A stretch of 35,513 nt of DNA from Desulfovibrio sp. DV. GTDB taxonomy: Bacteria > Desulfobacterota > Desulfovibrionia > Desulfovibrionales > Desulfovibrionaceae. A program made the position numbers and the translations under genes. The DNA is taken from NCBI RefSeq assembly GCF_001936595.1, contig NZ_MLBG01000038.1, positions 1-35,513 on the forward strand, written 5' to 3'. Positions 7,918-16,042 of this stretch are shown piece after piece; within the stretch, counting starts at the first letter, position 1; the number at the start of each line of letters is the position of its first letter. The notes under the pieces were generated by a model that searched no databases, was not told the origin of the DNA, and saw nothing but the letters and a program-made list of their open reading frames with translations.

Positions 7918-8733
7918 TCAGGTACAGACCGTGGCGTCCTCGGTGGCCAGGAAGGGTGTTACCCGGCACTGGAACGAGAAGAAATAGGGGTAGTTGTCTT
8001 TGATATGGTCCAGATAATGGAGCCATTGGATAAGGATCTGGGAGTAGATGCGTTTGACGTCGAGACGCAAATGCTCAATGTCGCAGGCCGGCGCGCTGGC
8101 CAGATTGGGCCGGTGGGCCAGCTCTTCCTTGAGGTGAAAGACGGCCTGCAACAGCGAGGTGAAGGTCTCGTGCTCCAGGATGTTGGGATTTTCCAGCAGG
8201 CGCACCAGAAATTCCGAATTAGCACCCAGGAGGGTGTTGAGCGCCGGCAGGTCAATGGCGGCCATGTCCACGTCATAGTGGTACTTTTTCAGGGTTGCCT
8301 CAGCTTTCCTGAAATTCTCCTTGGTCCAGCGCAGGGACACGTCGAGATTGTCGCGCAGGACGCCAATGCCGGCGTCGGCCCGGATCAGCCGGCGCACCAG
8401 GGTGGAGCCGACCTGGCTGAAAAAAAGCCCGATGATCATGTCGATTTTTTCGGCCCGCACCTGTTTTTCCCGCCGTCCCAGGAACATTTCCACGGCAGCG
8501 GCCAGGATGCCGAAGAAGGTGCCGCCGCCGGACAGGATCAGCCCCATGGCCAGGAGCTTGCCCAGGGGGGTGACCGGATGGATGTCGCCGTAGCCGACGG
8601 TGGTGACCGTGACCACGCTGAAATAGAGGGCATCGAGGGCGGTCAGGCTCTCCACGTGCATGAAGCTCAGGGTGCCGACCAGCACCACGCCGAAAAAGAC
8701 CGTGGCGAAGACGTAGAGGCGGGTGCGTTCCAT
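7918..8733 (-). CDS. Two-TM potassium channel with unknown cytosolic domain
   Basis: A 271-residue protein. TM1 is about residues 6-24; the pore helix and selectivity filter read LYFSVVTVTTVGYGD (36-50) and TM2 is about 57-82, the standard Ion_trans_2 layout. A GGAG site precedes the ATG at 8733. Residues 88-271 form a mostly helical cytosolic region (RREKQVRAEKIDMIIGLFFS onward) that I do not recognise as an RCK/TrkA-N domain; no GxGxxG nucleotide motif is visible. It should conduct K+ across the inner membrane, gated by an unknown signal. It lies 72 bases upstream of the parvulin-HupE-NicO operon with no clear terminator between, so read-through is possible. A likely distant relative with a changed filter is encoded at 31211-31693. 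Confidence 0.88.
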   Translation of the reverse strand: MERTRLYVFATVFFGVVLVGTLSFMHVESLTALDALYFSVVTVTTVGYGDIHPVTPLGKLLAMGLILSGGGTFFGILAAAVEMFLGRREKQVRAEKIDMIIGLFFSQVGSTLVRRLIRADAGIGVLRDNLDVSLRWTKENFRKAEATLKKYHYDVDMAAIDLPALNTLLGANSEFLVRLLENPNILEHETFTSLLQAVFHLKEELAHRPNLASAPACDIEHLRLDVKRIYSQILIQWLHYLDHIKDNYPYFFSFQCRVTPFLATEDATVCT

Positions 8734-8888
8734 GCTGGGTTGTCTCCGGAGGCCGTCATACAGCGGGAGGAGTCGCCCCTCCCGCCGTGTCGTTAAGCAC
8801 GTTGGATCCCTTTTCCCGTCAAGCTCAAACACCAAATCGTCGACTTGGCCGCGCGGCCGGTCAATGCAAACAAACCCCAGATGGGTTT

Positions 8889-8919
8889 CCAAAGGGGCAC
8901 TGCCCTTTGGCCGCCGGAG
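8889..8919. repeat. Hairpin with GCCGCCGGAG tail (repeat element, first type)
   Basis: Arms ccaaaggg (8889-8896) and ccctttgg (8903-8910) flank loop gcactg and are followed by ccgccggag. The tail matches that of the larger hairpin 110 bases downstream and of the copy at 31803-31842, so this looks like a member of a dispersed, modular intergenic repeat family. Confidence 0.55.
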
Positions 8920-9020
8920 CAACGGTGTCGCGCGTCAAGCGTATGCTTCGGCTCTCCCGTTCAAAAACCGTCCGGACGAGCAGCCCACGCCAAGCCCCCC
9001 TCGAAGAACTTCTTCCGTTG

Positions 9021-9060
9021 GGGGGTCCGGGGGCCTCAGGCCCCCGGCCGCCGGAGGCAT
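9021..9060. repeat. Dispersed 40-bp hairpin repeat, copy 1
   Basis: Contains a perfect inverted repeat, arms ccgggggcct (9027-9036) and aggcccccgg (9038-9047) around a single c, preceded by ggggg-t and followed by gccgccggaggca. It is nearly identical to 31803-31842. The two copies differ at one stem pair by a compensating C-G to T-A change. There is no T-run on either side. Confidence 0.85.
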
Positions 9061-9087
9061 CTTCTGCCTTCTCTTCTCGCGCTTCCC

Positions 9088-10740
9088 TTATATCTCCCGA
9101 CTGGCGTCCTTGGCCCGGATCTCGGCCCGCTTGATCTTGCCGCTGATGGTCTTGGGCAATTCCGGCACGAAGTCGATGATGCGCGGGTACTTGTACGGCG
9201 CGGTTTCCTTTTTCACGTGGTCCTGCAGCTCCTTGGCCAGCTCCGGCGAACCCACGTAGCCCGGGGCCAGGACAACGGTCGCCTTGACCGCCTGGCCGCG
9301 CACGGCATCGGGCACGCCGGTCACCGCCGCCTCGACCACGGCCTTGTGGGTAATGAGCGCGCTTTCCACCTCAAAGGGTCCGATGCGGTAGCCGCTGGAC
9401 TTGATGAGATCATCGGTGCGCCCGAGGAACCAGTAATAGCCGTCCTCGTCCATCCAGGCCTTGTCGCCGGTGTGGTAGTAGCCGTTGACCATGGCGTTGG
9501 CGGTCTTTTCCGGCTCGAGCAGATAGCCGACAAAAAGCCCCAGGTTCTTGCCCTCTTCCAGACGCAGGCAGATTTCCCCTTCAACGCCCGGCGGACAAAT
9601 CTTGCCTTCTTCGTCGAGGATGTCGACGTTCCAGCCCGGAGTCGGCCGGCCGATGGAGCCGGGTTTGGGCTTCATGCAGGGGAAGGTGGCGATCTGCAGG
9701 CAGGTCTCGGTCTGACCGTAGCCTTCGTAGATGGAAAGCCCGGTGATTTCCAGCCAGGAACGGTACACGCTGTCGTTTAACAGCTCGCCGGCCGTGGTGC
9801 AGTAGCGCAGGGCCGAGAGATCGTACTTCTTGAGGTCCTCGCGGATGAGAAAGCGGTAGACCGTGGGCGGGGCGCAAAAGGTCGTGACCTTGTGGGCGCT
9901 GATGATCTCAAGGAGCTCCGCCGGCACGAACTTGCCCCGGAAATCCCAGGTAAAGACCGTGGCCCCGGCCATCCACTGGCCGTAGAACTTGCCCCATACG
10001 GCCTTGCCCCAGCCGGTGTCGGCCAGGGTCAGATGGATGTCGCCCGGCTCCAGGTTGTGCCAGTAGACGCCGGTGGTCAGGTGCCCCAGCGGGTAGCCGT
10101 GGCTGTGCTCCACCATCTTGGGCATGCCGGTGGTTCCCGAGGAAAAGAAGATGAGCAGCGGATCGGCCCCGCCCGGAGCGTCGCAGGTGCGGGGAAAATC
10201 CTCGGCAGCCGCCGCCCGGATGGCCTCGTAATCGAGCCAGCCGGCCGGCAGGGGGGAGGTGCCGACCTGGATGCAGACCGTCAGGGTCGGGCAGGCCGCC
10301 CGGGCCGCCTCCACCCGGTCCGCCACGGAATCCTCGGCCACGATGGCCTTTATGCCGGCGTAGTTGACCCGGAAATCAATGTCGTGGGGGGTGAGCAGAT
10401 TGGGCGAGGGCACGGGGATGGCCCCGAGCTTATGTAGGGCCAGCATGGTCACCCACCACTCCACCCGACGGTAGAGGATGACCATGACCTTGTCGCCCCT
10501 GGCCAAGCCGGCGGCCTTGAAGGCATTGGCCATGCGGGCGGATTCCTTGCTGAAATAGGCCAGATCGAAATCCCGGCGGGTTCCGTCCGGGCCGATATGG
10601 ATCATGGCCGGCCGGGTGGGATCGACGGCCGCTTCGGCGTCGAGGAAATCGAAGGCAAAATTATAGTTCTCAGGCACGGAGACGGAAAAGGTCTCCACCA
10701 GCTCACGGTAGGTCTTGGGTCGCAGTTTGGCGACGGGCAT
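9088..10740 (-). CDS. Acyl-CoA synthetase, medium-chain/aryl type (AMP-forming)
   Basis: A 550-residue member of the AMP-dependent synthetase superfamily. The phosphate-binding loop is SSGTTGMPK (200-208). Further motifs are YEGYGQTET, YHTGDKAWMDEDGYYWFLGR and the hinge DDLIKSSGYRIGPFEVES. The C-terminal SGKIKR carries the catalytic/acetylatable Lys at about 535. It should activate a carboxylic acid to its acyl-CoA through an acyl-adenylate. Overall resemblance is to medium-chain (ACSM-type) and benzoate-like ligases; substrate not determined. Start: ATG at 10740 with CTGGAG upstream, rather than a TTG seven codons earlier. Co-directional and 25 bases after an XRE-cupin regulator; this pair mirrors the divergent pair at 11534-13782. 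Confidence 0.9.
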   Translation of the reverse strand: MPVAKLRPKTYRELVETFSVSVPENYNFAFDFLDAEAAVDPTRPAMIHIGPDGTRRDFDLAYFSKESARMANAFKAAGLARGDKVMVILYRRVEWWVTMLALHKLGAIPVPSPNLLTPHDIDFRVNYAGIKAIVAEDSVADRVEAARAACPTLTVCIQVGTSPLPAGWLDYEAIRAAAAEDFPRTCDAPGGADPLLIFFSSGTTGMPKMVEHSHGYPLGHLTTGVYWHNLEPGDIHLTLADTGWGKAVWGKFYGQWMAGATVFTWDFRGKFVPAELLEIISAHKVTTFCAPPTVYRFLIREDLKKYDLSALRYCTTAGELLNDSVYRSWLEITGLSIYEGYGQTETCLQIATFPCMKPKPGSIGRPTPGWNVDILDEEGKICPPGVEGEICLRLEEGKNLGLFVGYLLEPEKTANAMVNGYYHTGDKAWMDEDGYYWFLGRTDDLIKSSGYRIGPFEVESALITHKAVVEAAVTGVPDAVRGQAVKATVVLAPGYVGSPELAKELQDHVKKETAPYKYPRIIDFVPELPKTISGKIKRAEIRAKDASREI

Positions 10741-10765
10741 CGCGGTCTCCAGGGATGGCAAGGGG

Positions 10766-11326
10766 TTAGATGATCACGTCCAGAAACTCGGCCGGCTCGT
10801 TGTCCAGCCCCCGCATGGCGTGGGGGGTGCGCGAGGAAATATACAGGCTGTCGTGGGGGGTGAGCGTCACCACATCGTCGCCCAGGCGCACTTCCAGCCG
10901 GCCGCGCAGCATGTAGATGAATTCCTCGCCCAGGTGCCGGTTAAATTCCAGTTCCGACTCCTCCTTGGGCGGCACCGTGACCAGGAACGGCTCCATGTGG
11001 GGCTTGTGGAAACGGTAGGCCAGGGCCTGGTACTTGTAGGCCTTGCGCCGGTCCACATTCAGGCCCTGGCCGTCGCGGACCAGCGAATAGGCCTGCAGGT
11101 GGGCGTCGTCGCCGGTCAAAAGCGCCGTCAGGTCGGCCCCGCAGACCTTGGCGACTTCATAGAGGTAGCTGACGGGTATTTCCTTGCCGCCGGTTTCATA
11201 GTCCACGACGTCGGTTGGCGATACGCCGGTGGCCTGCGCCACGGCCTCGGCCGTCAGTCCCGTGGCCTCGCGCAGGCCGCGAAGGCGCATGGCGATCTCT
11301 TGGACCGGCCCGATCTCCTTGCTCAT
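10766..11326 (-). CDS. XRE-family regulator with C-terminal cupin domain
   Basis: A 186-residue protein. Residues about 11-66 form an XRE helix-turn-helix (LRGLREATGLTAEAVAQATG then a recognition region to AKVCGADL). Residues about 100-186 form a cupin (EFNRHLGEEFIYMLRGRLEV, then DSLYISSRTPHAMRG) of the small-molecule-sensing type. AAGGGG precedes the ATG. It lies just upstream of an acyl-CoA synthetase in the same direction and divergent from a related XRE-cupin gene, so it probably senses an organic acid or its CoA ester and controls the ligase. Cupin metal ligands are partly present (HxGEE, later His in TPHAM). Confidence 0.9.
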   Translation of the reverse strand: MSKEIGPVQEIAMRLRGLREATGLTAEAVAQATGVSPTDVVDYETGGKEIPVSYLYEVAKVCGADLTALLTGDDAHLQAYSLVRDGQGLNVDRRKAYKYQALAYRFHKPHMEPFLVTVPPKEESELEFNRHLGEEFIYMLRGRLEVRLGDDVVTLTPHDSLYISSRTPHAMRGLDNEPAEFLDVII

Positions 11327-11533
11327 GGGGTTCCCCTTGCCTGGTGCGTTTGAGTTGCGAAATAGTTGCACCCGTCTTTTCGCATGGAAGGCAGGCTTGT
11401 CAATTTGTTCTTTCCGACCTGCCCCGTCGGGAAAAACGGCTGGAATTCCGAAGCGTCATGTGCTAGGCAGGCTCACTTATCGGGGCATGTCCTTTCTCGC
11501 CCCGCCCCACCATATTTCTTCAACGAGGTAGCC
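11327..11533. promoter_or_regulatory. Divergent promoter region between two XRE-cupin genes
   Basis: A 207-bp region that must hold both promoters and the operators of one or both regulators. It is richer in A/T than its surroundings. On the minus strand a perfect TTGACA lies at 11403-11398, but the expected -10 (AAAAGA, 17 bases on) is poor. A repeated TTGC motif (TTGCGAAATAGTTGCA, starting 11355) lies between that box and the minus-strand gene and is a candidate operator. I see no good sigma-70 promoter for the plus-strand gene. Confidence 0.4.
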
Positions 11534-12112
11534 ATGAGCGTCAAAAAGCTTGGTGATCGCATCCGCACCTATCGGGAACGGCAGGAACTCTCCCGCGAGG
11601 AGCTGTCCAATCGTACAGGCCTCACGGTCGAGTTTCTAACCGCCCTCGAAGAAGAGGACGTCACCCCGTCGCTTGGCCCCCTCCTCAAGATCGCCCTGGC
11701 CCTGGGCCAGCGCCTGGGCACGTTCATGGACGACGCTATTGACAGCGACATCTGCCTGACCTGCCGGGTCGAGCGCGGCGAAGACGATGCCGTGCTGCGA
11801 AAGGCCCGGGGCAAACGGGCTGCGTTTCGCTACCACTCCCTGGGCGCGGCCAAGACCGACCGCCATATGGAGCCGTTTTTCATCGAAATCTACCCTGACG
11901 ACGATGCGTCCGGCGAAAAACCCCTGTCCTCCCACGAGGGCGAAGAATTCATCGTGGTCGTTTCCGGCGAACTGGAAGTCATTGTCGGGCCGGACCGCCA
12001 TGTCCTGGCTGCCGGAGATTCCGTCTATTTCAACTCGGTGGTGCCCCATTACGTGGGCTGCGGCAATGCGCCCAGGACCGACATTTACGCGGTCCTCTAC
12101 ATCCCGCAATAA
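11534..12112 (+). CDS. XRE-family regulator with C-terminal cupin domain
   Basis: A 192-residue protein. Its XRE helix-turn-helix is in residues 6-60 ([20 protein letters not shown]) and a cupin spans about 105-190 ([38 protein letters not shown]). The ATG at 11534 follows AACGAGGTAGCC, a GAGG site. It shares its architecture and many cupin positions (HMEPF, GEEF, LEV, DS-Y, PH) with the divergently encoded regulator at 10766-11326, so the two are likely paralogues. A 14-bp gap separates it from the acyl-CoA synthetase it probably controls. Confidence 0.9.
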   Translation: MSVKKLGDRIRTYRERQELSREELSNRTGLTVEFLTALEEEDVTPSLGPLLKIALALGQRLGTFMDDAIDSDICLTCRVERGEDDAVLRKARGKRAAFRYHSLGAAKTDRHMEPFFIEIYPDDDASGEKPLSSHEGEEFIVVVSGELEVIVGPDRHVLAAGDSVYFNSVVPHYVGCGNAPRTDIYAVLYIPQ

Positions 12113-12126
12113 ACAAGGAGCCGCCC

Positions 12127-13782
12127 ATGACCTTCGTGCCTCCCTTGCGCGACCTCACCCTGGGGCAGCTCTTAAACGAGACGGCTTCCAAGTTCCCGGA
12201 CCAGGACGCCGTGGTCTACGTTGACCGCGACTACCGCCTGACCTGGCAGCAGTTCGACGAACTCACCGACGAACTGGCCAAGGGCCTCATGGCCCTTGGC
12301 ATCAAGAAAGGCGAAAAAGTCGGGGTCTGGGCCACCAACGTGCCCTTCTGGGTGGCGCTCATGTTTGCCACGGCCAAGATGGGAGCCATCCTGCTCACCG
12401 TCAACACGGCCTACAAACGCAATGAACTCAAATACCTGCTGACCAACTCCGAAGCCGACAACCTGTTTATCATAAACGGCTTTCGCGACTCGGACTATAT
12501 CGAGATCCTCTACGATCTGGCCCCGGAGCTGCGCACCATGCAGCGCGGAGCGATCAAGAGCGAGACCTTCCCGCACTTAAAGCGCGTCTGCTTCCTTGGT
12601 GTGGAAAAGCATCGCGGCATGTACTCCATCCCGGAGATCATCGGGCTGGCCCGCACCATCTCCGACGAGCAGTTCAAGGCCCGGCAGGCCACGCTCTCCT
12701 GCCACGACGTGGTGAACATGCAGTACACCTCGGGAACCACCGGCTTTCCCAAGGGCGTCATGCTCAGCCACCACAACATCTTGAACAACGGCTATTCCAT
12801 CGGCCAGCGCCAGCGGTTCACCAACAAGGACAAGCTTCTTATCCATGTGCCGCTGTTCCACTGTTTTGGCTGCGTCCTCGGCGTCATGGCCTGCCTGAAC
12901 CATGGCACCACCATGGTCTTTACCGAGGTCTTCGATCCGGTCAAATCCATGATGTCCATCGAGCAGGAAAAGTGCACGGCCGTCTACGGCGTGCCGACCA
13001 TGTTCATTGCCATGCTGGAACATCCGCTGTTTCCGAAGTTCGACTTCTCCTCGCTTCGCACCGGCATCATGGCCGGTTCGGTCTGCCCGGTGCAGACCAT
13101 GCGGCAGGTGACCGAGAAGATGTACATGAAGCAGATAACCAGCGTGTACGGCCTGACCGAAAGCTCGCCAGGCATGACCCAGTCCGATGTGGATGATCCG
13201 TACCACTACCGGGTCGAGAGCGTGGGCAAGGCCTTCCCCCATGTCGAGGTCAAGGTGCTTGACCCCGAAACCAACCAGGAAGTGGCCCGCGGCAAGCAGG
13301 GCGAAGTGTGCTGTCGCGGCTACAATGCCATGAAGGGCTATTACAACAACCCCGAAGCCACGGCCAAGTGCATCGACGAAAACGGCTGGCTGCATTCCGG
13401 TGACCTCGGCGTCATGGACGAGAACGGCTTCGTGGTCATCACCGGCCGCATCAAGGACATGATCATCCGGGGCGGGGAGAACATCTATCCGCGCGAAATC
13501 GAGGAATTCCTCTACACCATGCCGGGCATTGCCGATGTGCAGGTGGCGGGCGTGGCCAGCCGCAAGTACGGCGAGGAAGTCGGGGCGTTTATCATCCTGC
13601 GAAAGGATGCGGCCATAGCCCCCGAGGACGTGCGCGACTTCTGCCGGGGCCAGATCGCCTGGCACAAGATTCCCAAGTACATCGCCTTTGTCGATCAATT
13701 CCCGCTGACCACCAGCGGCAAGGTCCAGAAGTACAAGCTGCGGGAACTCGGGGCCAAACTCTTCCCCGAAGCCATGCGCTAA
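12127..13782 (+). CDS. Fatty/carboxylic acyl-CoA synthetase (AMP-forming)
   Basis: A 551-residue adenylate-forming ligase. Motifs are [10 protein letters not shown] (201-210), [50 protein letters not shown] and the terminal [10 protein letters not shown] with the conserved Lys at about 532. It should activate a fatty or other carboxylic acid to a CoA thioester; the overall sequence looks closest to ACSF2/FadD-type enzymes and differs from the synthetase at 9088-10740, so the two modules probably serve different acids. AAGGAG precedes the ATG. It is the second gene of a two-gene unit with an XRE-cupin regulator and is followed by a strong hairpin. Confidence 0.9.
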   Translation: MTFVPPLRDLTLGQLLNETASKFPDQDAVVYVDRDYRLTWQQFDELTDELAKGLMALGIKKGEKVGVWATNVPFWVALMFATAKMGAILLTVNTAYKRNELKYLLTNSEADNLFIINGFRDSDYIEILYDLAPELRTMQRGAIKSETFPHLKRVCFLGVEKHRGMYSIPEIIGLARTISDEQFKARQATLSCHDVVNMQYTSGTTGFPKGVMLSHHNILNNGYSIGQRQRFTNKDKLLIHVPLFHCFGCVLGVMACLNHGTTMVFTEVFDPVKSMMSIEQEKCTAVYGVPTMFIAMLEHPLFPKFDFSSLRTGIMAGSVCPVQTMRQVTEKMYMKQITSVYGLTESSPGMTQSDVDDPYHYRVESVGKAFPHVEVKVLDPETNQEVARGKQGEVCCRGYNAMKGYYNNPEATAKCIDENGWLHSGDLGVMDENGFVVITGRIKDMIIRGGENIYPREIEEFLYTMPGIADVQVAGVASRKYGEEVGAFIILRKDAAIAPEDVRDFCRGQIAWHKIPKYIAFVDQFPLTTSGKVQKYKLRELGAKLFPEAMR

Positions 13783-13823
13783 GCCGTCCCGGAAACCCAA
13801 CCGCTTCCAGATCCGGCAAACAC

Positions 13824-13868
13824 CAGTCGCCCGGGGATGCGTTTTTTCGACGCATCCCCGGGCGACTG
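13824..13868. terminator. Perfect 18-bp hairpin between convergent genes
   Basis: Arms cagtcgcccggggatgcg (13824-13841) and its exact complement (13851-13868) enclose a 9-base loop ttttttcga. It lies 41 bases after the acyl-CoA synthetase stop and 129 bases beyond the convergent glutamate-synthase-like gene, so it can serve both. There is no T-run after the stem on the plus strand, unlike a classic intrinsic terminator. The remainder of 13783-13997 shows no gene. Confidence 0.7.
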
Positions 13869-13997
13869 TCTTTGCGGCCGGCTGCCGCCCCTGCAGCCTG
13901 GCCCGATTTTCGATCTCACTCCAGGCGACCGGCCTTTGTCCGGGCCATCCTCCACCAGGAACTGCCGGGCCGGCGGATGGCGAAGACGGCCGAATGC

Positions 13998-15632
13998 TTA
14001 TCCAAGCAGGATATTGCGGGCCGTCTCGTCCTGGATGTCGGTGATAAAGGGGATCTGCGTCTCCCGCTCGGTCTCGCGATTGCCCGAGGCGATGTCGCGC
14101 CGGTCGATCTGGGCGACGCTGAACTTGCGCGCCCCGGCCAGCAACTGCTGCAGGCCGGCCCCGAGCTTGTCGGCCAGGGTGCAGATGGCGATGGCGCCGT
14201 AGGGGATGTTCTCCATTTCCCTGGCCCCGAGCTTGCGCTTGACGTCGGCGTAGCCGGCAAAAAGCTCGCTTGCCGTGTCGCCGATATCCTTGACGGTCTT
14301 TGGCAGGGCGTCCCAGTTGCCGTTGACGGCGGCCCGGCGCTCGGGGTGCAAGGCCCCCTCGATATTGGAGCCCAGAAATCCCGGGATCATGACGGCCCGG
14401 CCCATGCAGATGAGCTTGGCATGGGGCGCGCCCAGGGCCAGGGCCTTAAAGATGTGGTCCTCCCGGGCAAAGCCGCCGGCAAAGGACAGGTCCACCACCT
14501 TGTGCCCGCGCGAAGCGAGCAGCGAGGCATACTCGGCCGCCTTGGCATGGAGCAGGATGGACGGCACGCCCCAGGTTTCCATCATGTTCCAGGGGCTCAT
14601 GCCGGTGCCGCCGCCGGAACCGTCGATGGTGAGCAGGTCGAGGCCGGCGTCTGTGGCGTAACGCATGGCCATGGCCAGGGCTTCCATGCCGTAGGCCCCG
14701 GTTTTAAGCGAAATGTTGCGGTAGCCAAGGTTGCGCAGGCAGGCCACATTGGCCATGAAGGTGTCCTGCACCGCCGCTTCGCTTGGCAGATCGGTGTAGC
14801 CGAGCCTGGAGTGGCGGGCGAAGCCCTTGACGGCTCCGGCGGCAAAGGCCTCCCTGACCGCCTCGATTTCCGGGTCCGGGTCCACGAGATAGCCGCGCTG
14901 TTTGAGAAACAGGGCATAGTCCAGGCTGGTCACCTCGATCTCGCCGCCGATGTTTTTCGCCCCCTGCCCCCACTTGAGTTCGATGACGACCTTGTCGCCG
15001 TATTTGTCGATGACGTATTGGGCCACGCCATTTCGGGCATCCTCGACATTGAGCTGGACGATGATGGCTCCGTAGCCGTCAAAGTACTTGAGATAGCCGG
15101 TAATGCGGCGGTCGAGTTCCGGCGCGGCGAGCACCTTGCCGTTTTGGATCACCGCCTGCCGGTCGACGCCAACCACGTTCTCGCCAACCACAATGGGGAG
15201 GCCGGCCAGGGCGCAGCCGATGGCGAAGGAGTCCCAGTATTTGGCGGCGATAAAAGTGGAGCCAAGGGCCCCGGTCATGAGCGGCAGACGGGCTTTAAGG
15301 CCATTGCCGAAGGCGCTTTCCAGATTGACGTTGGTAAACAGGCAGTCATCGGCGCTCTTGGTGCGGCCGGCGGCCACGCCCACGGCTCCGTAATTGGCGC
15401 CCTGGATGCGCAGGGCGTTGTAGTTGACGCCCACATGGCAGGTGTTGCCGCTGCCGGCTGTTACCCCGCCAAAGTCCCGGGGATAGAGCATGGCCCGGCC
15501 CTTGAGGCTGGACAGCCAGGTTTCGCATTTGCCGGCGCAGTCCGCCCGGCACAGGGTACATAGGCCGGATTCGGCAATGTTGCCGCGGTTGGCCGTCCCG
15601 AGGACGTCGTTGGTCTTGGACAAGTTGCGCAT
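13998..15632 (-). CDS. FMN-binding glutamate-synthase-like protein, stand-alone GltB central domain
   Basis: A 544-residue protein of the FMN-binding glutamate synthase family. It carries the (beta/alpha)8 barrel segments LLTIDGSGGGTGMSPWNMME, VVDLSFAGGFAREDHIFKAL and LICMGRAVMIPGF that bind FMN and 2-oxoglutarate in GltB. It lacks the N-terminal amidotransferase (GATase-II) domain, as archaeal-type enzymes do. Four N-terminal cysteines (C25, C28, C32, C36; CTLCRADCAGKC) could hold an iron-sulfur cluster. The start is supported by AGGAGA seven bases upstream and a good promoter beyond. No glutamate synthase small subunit or glutaminase gene is adjacent, so its partner and even its reaction are uncertain; it may be a redox enzyme related to glutamate synthase. 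Confidence 0.88.
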   Translation of the reverse strand: MRNLSKTNDVLGTANRGNIAESGLCTLCRADCAGKCETWLSSLKGRAMLYPRDFGGVTAGSGNTCHVGVNYNALRIQGANYGAVGVAAGRTKSADDCLFTNVNLESAFGNGLKARLPLMTGALGSTFIAAKYWDSFAIGCALAGLPIVVGENVVGVDRQAVIQNGKVLAAPELDRRITGYLKYFDGYGAIIVQLNVEDARNGVAQYVIDKYGDKVVIELKWGQGAKNIGGEIEVTSLDYALFLKQRGYLVDPDPEIEAVREAFAAGAVKGFARHSRLGYTDLPSEAAVQDTFMANVACLRNLGYRNISLKTGAYGMEALAMAMRYATDAGLDLLTIDGSGGGTGMSPWNMMETWGVPSILLHAKAAEYASLLASRGHKVVDLSFAGGFAREDHIFKALALGAPHAKLICMGRAVMIPGFLGSNIEGALHPERRAAVNGNWDALPKTVKDIGDTASELFAGYADVKRKLGAREMENIPYGAIAICTLADKLGAGLQQLLAGARKFSVAQIDRRDIASGNRETERETQIPFITDIQDETARNILLG

Positions 15633-15675
15633 CGTTTCTCCTGGACAGATCGTGTAAAGGACGAAAATCCCTCAA

Positions 15676-15704
15676 AATACACAAAACAAGTCCAGGTTTG
15701 TCCA
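15676..15704 (-). promoter_or_regulatory. Sigma-70 promoter for the glutamate-synthase-like gene
   Basis: On the minus strand TGGACA (15704-15699) is separated by 17 bases from TGTATT (15681-15676), giving five and four matches to the consensus boxes. The predicted start near 15669 gives a leader of about 37 bases before the ATG at 15632. Confidence 0.55.
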
Positions 15705-15852
15705 TGGGTGGTTGCCCTGGATATCCGGGAGAACTTCCCGATTTGCGCCGCCGGCCCGGGCACCGTTTTTTCGACGCGGCGGGCCGCTGCCCTGCGCCCC
15801 GATGGCGCTTCTCATCTTCCGTCCTTCCCACCGGCACCACCCCCGCCCGGCG

Positions 15853-15882
15853 TTGACCGCCGCGCCTGCCGTGGGTCATAAT
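15853..15882 (+). promoter_or_regulatory. Sigma-70 promoter for the lipoprotein gene
   Basis: TTGACC (15853-15858), an 18-base spacer and CATAAT (15877-15882) match the consensus at five positions each. Transcription would begin near 15889 and give a leader of about 150 bases before the ATG at 16043. Confidence 0.6.
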
Positions 15883-15893
15883 CCTCGCATGGG

Positions 15894-15947
15894 TAGCACT
15901 TGCGGCAGCCGGGTGTTGCCCACAGTGCCCTACGGCGCGTTTTTTTT
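15894..15947 (+). promoter_or_regulatory. Possible leader attenuator: foldable segment followed by T8
   Basis: Starting just after the predicted transcription start, GTAG/CACT can pair with AGTG/CTAC across a GC-rich inner stem. The fold ends six bases before eight T residues (15940-15947). The geometry is imperfect for an intrinsic terminator, but a U8 run about 50 bases into a 150-base leader is unusual in this GC-rich DNA. No known riboswitch class was recognised. Confidence 0.3.
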
Positions 15948-16042
15948 ACCCGAGGAACAGGCTTTGCGCCGGACCAGTCCGTCCCAGGCACGCCAACCGC
16001 CCCCGCGCACAACACGGCCGTCCATACGGCCGGAGACAGTCC

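Larger units (their letters stand above)
8734..9087. other. 354-bp intergenic region with hairpin repeats
   Basis: No convincing gene is present; open frames here have no ribosome site and run through repeat DNA. It contains two hairpins, each followed by the same GCCGCCGGAG tail (annotated separately). The acyl-CoA synthetase gene ends at the right edge and the K+ channel gene begins at the left edge, both on the minus strand. Confidence 0.7.
15633..16042. other. 410-bp divergent intergenic region
   Basis: Separates the minus-strand glutamate-synthase-like gene from the plus-strand lipoprotein gene. It holds one good promoter in each direction, an imperfect hairpin around 15752-15786 whose loop contains cgttttttcgacgc, and a T8 run in the leader of the plus-strand gene. 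I see no coding sequence. Confidence 0.6.

Noticed and set aside
12577-13800. 407-codon minus-strand frame opposite the acyl-CoA synthetase
   Set aside because: Shadow; crosses the real stop region and lacks motifs.
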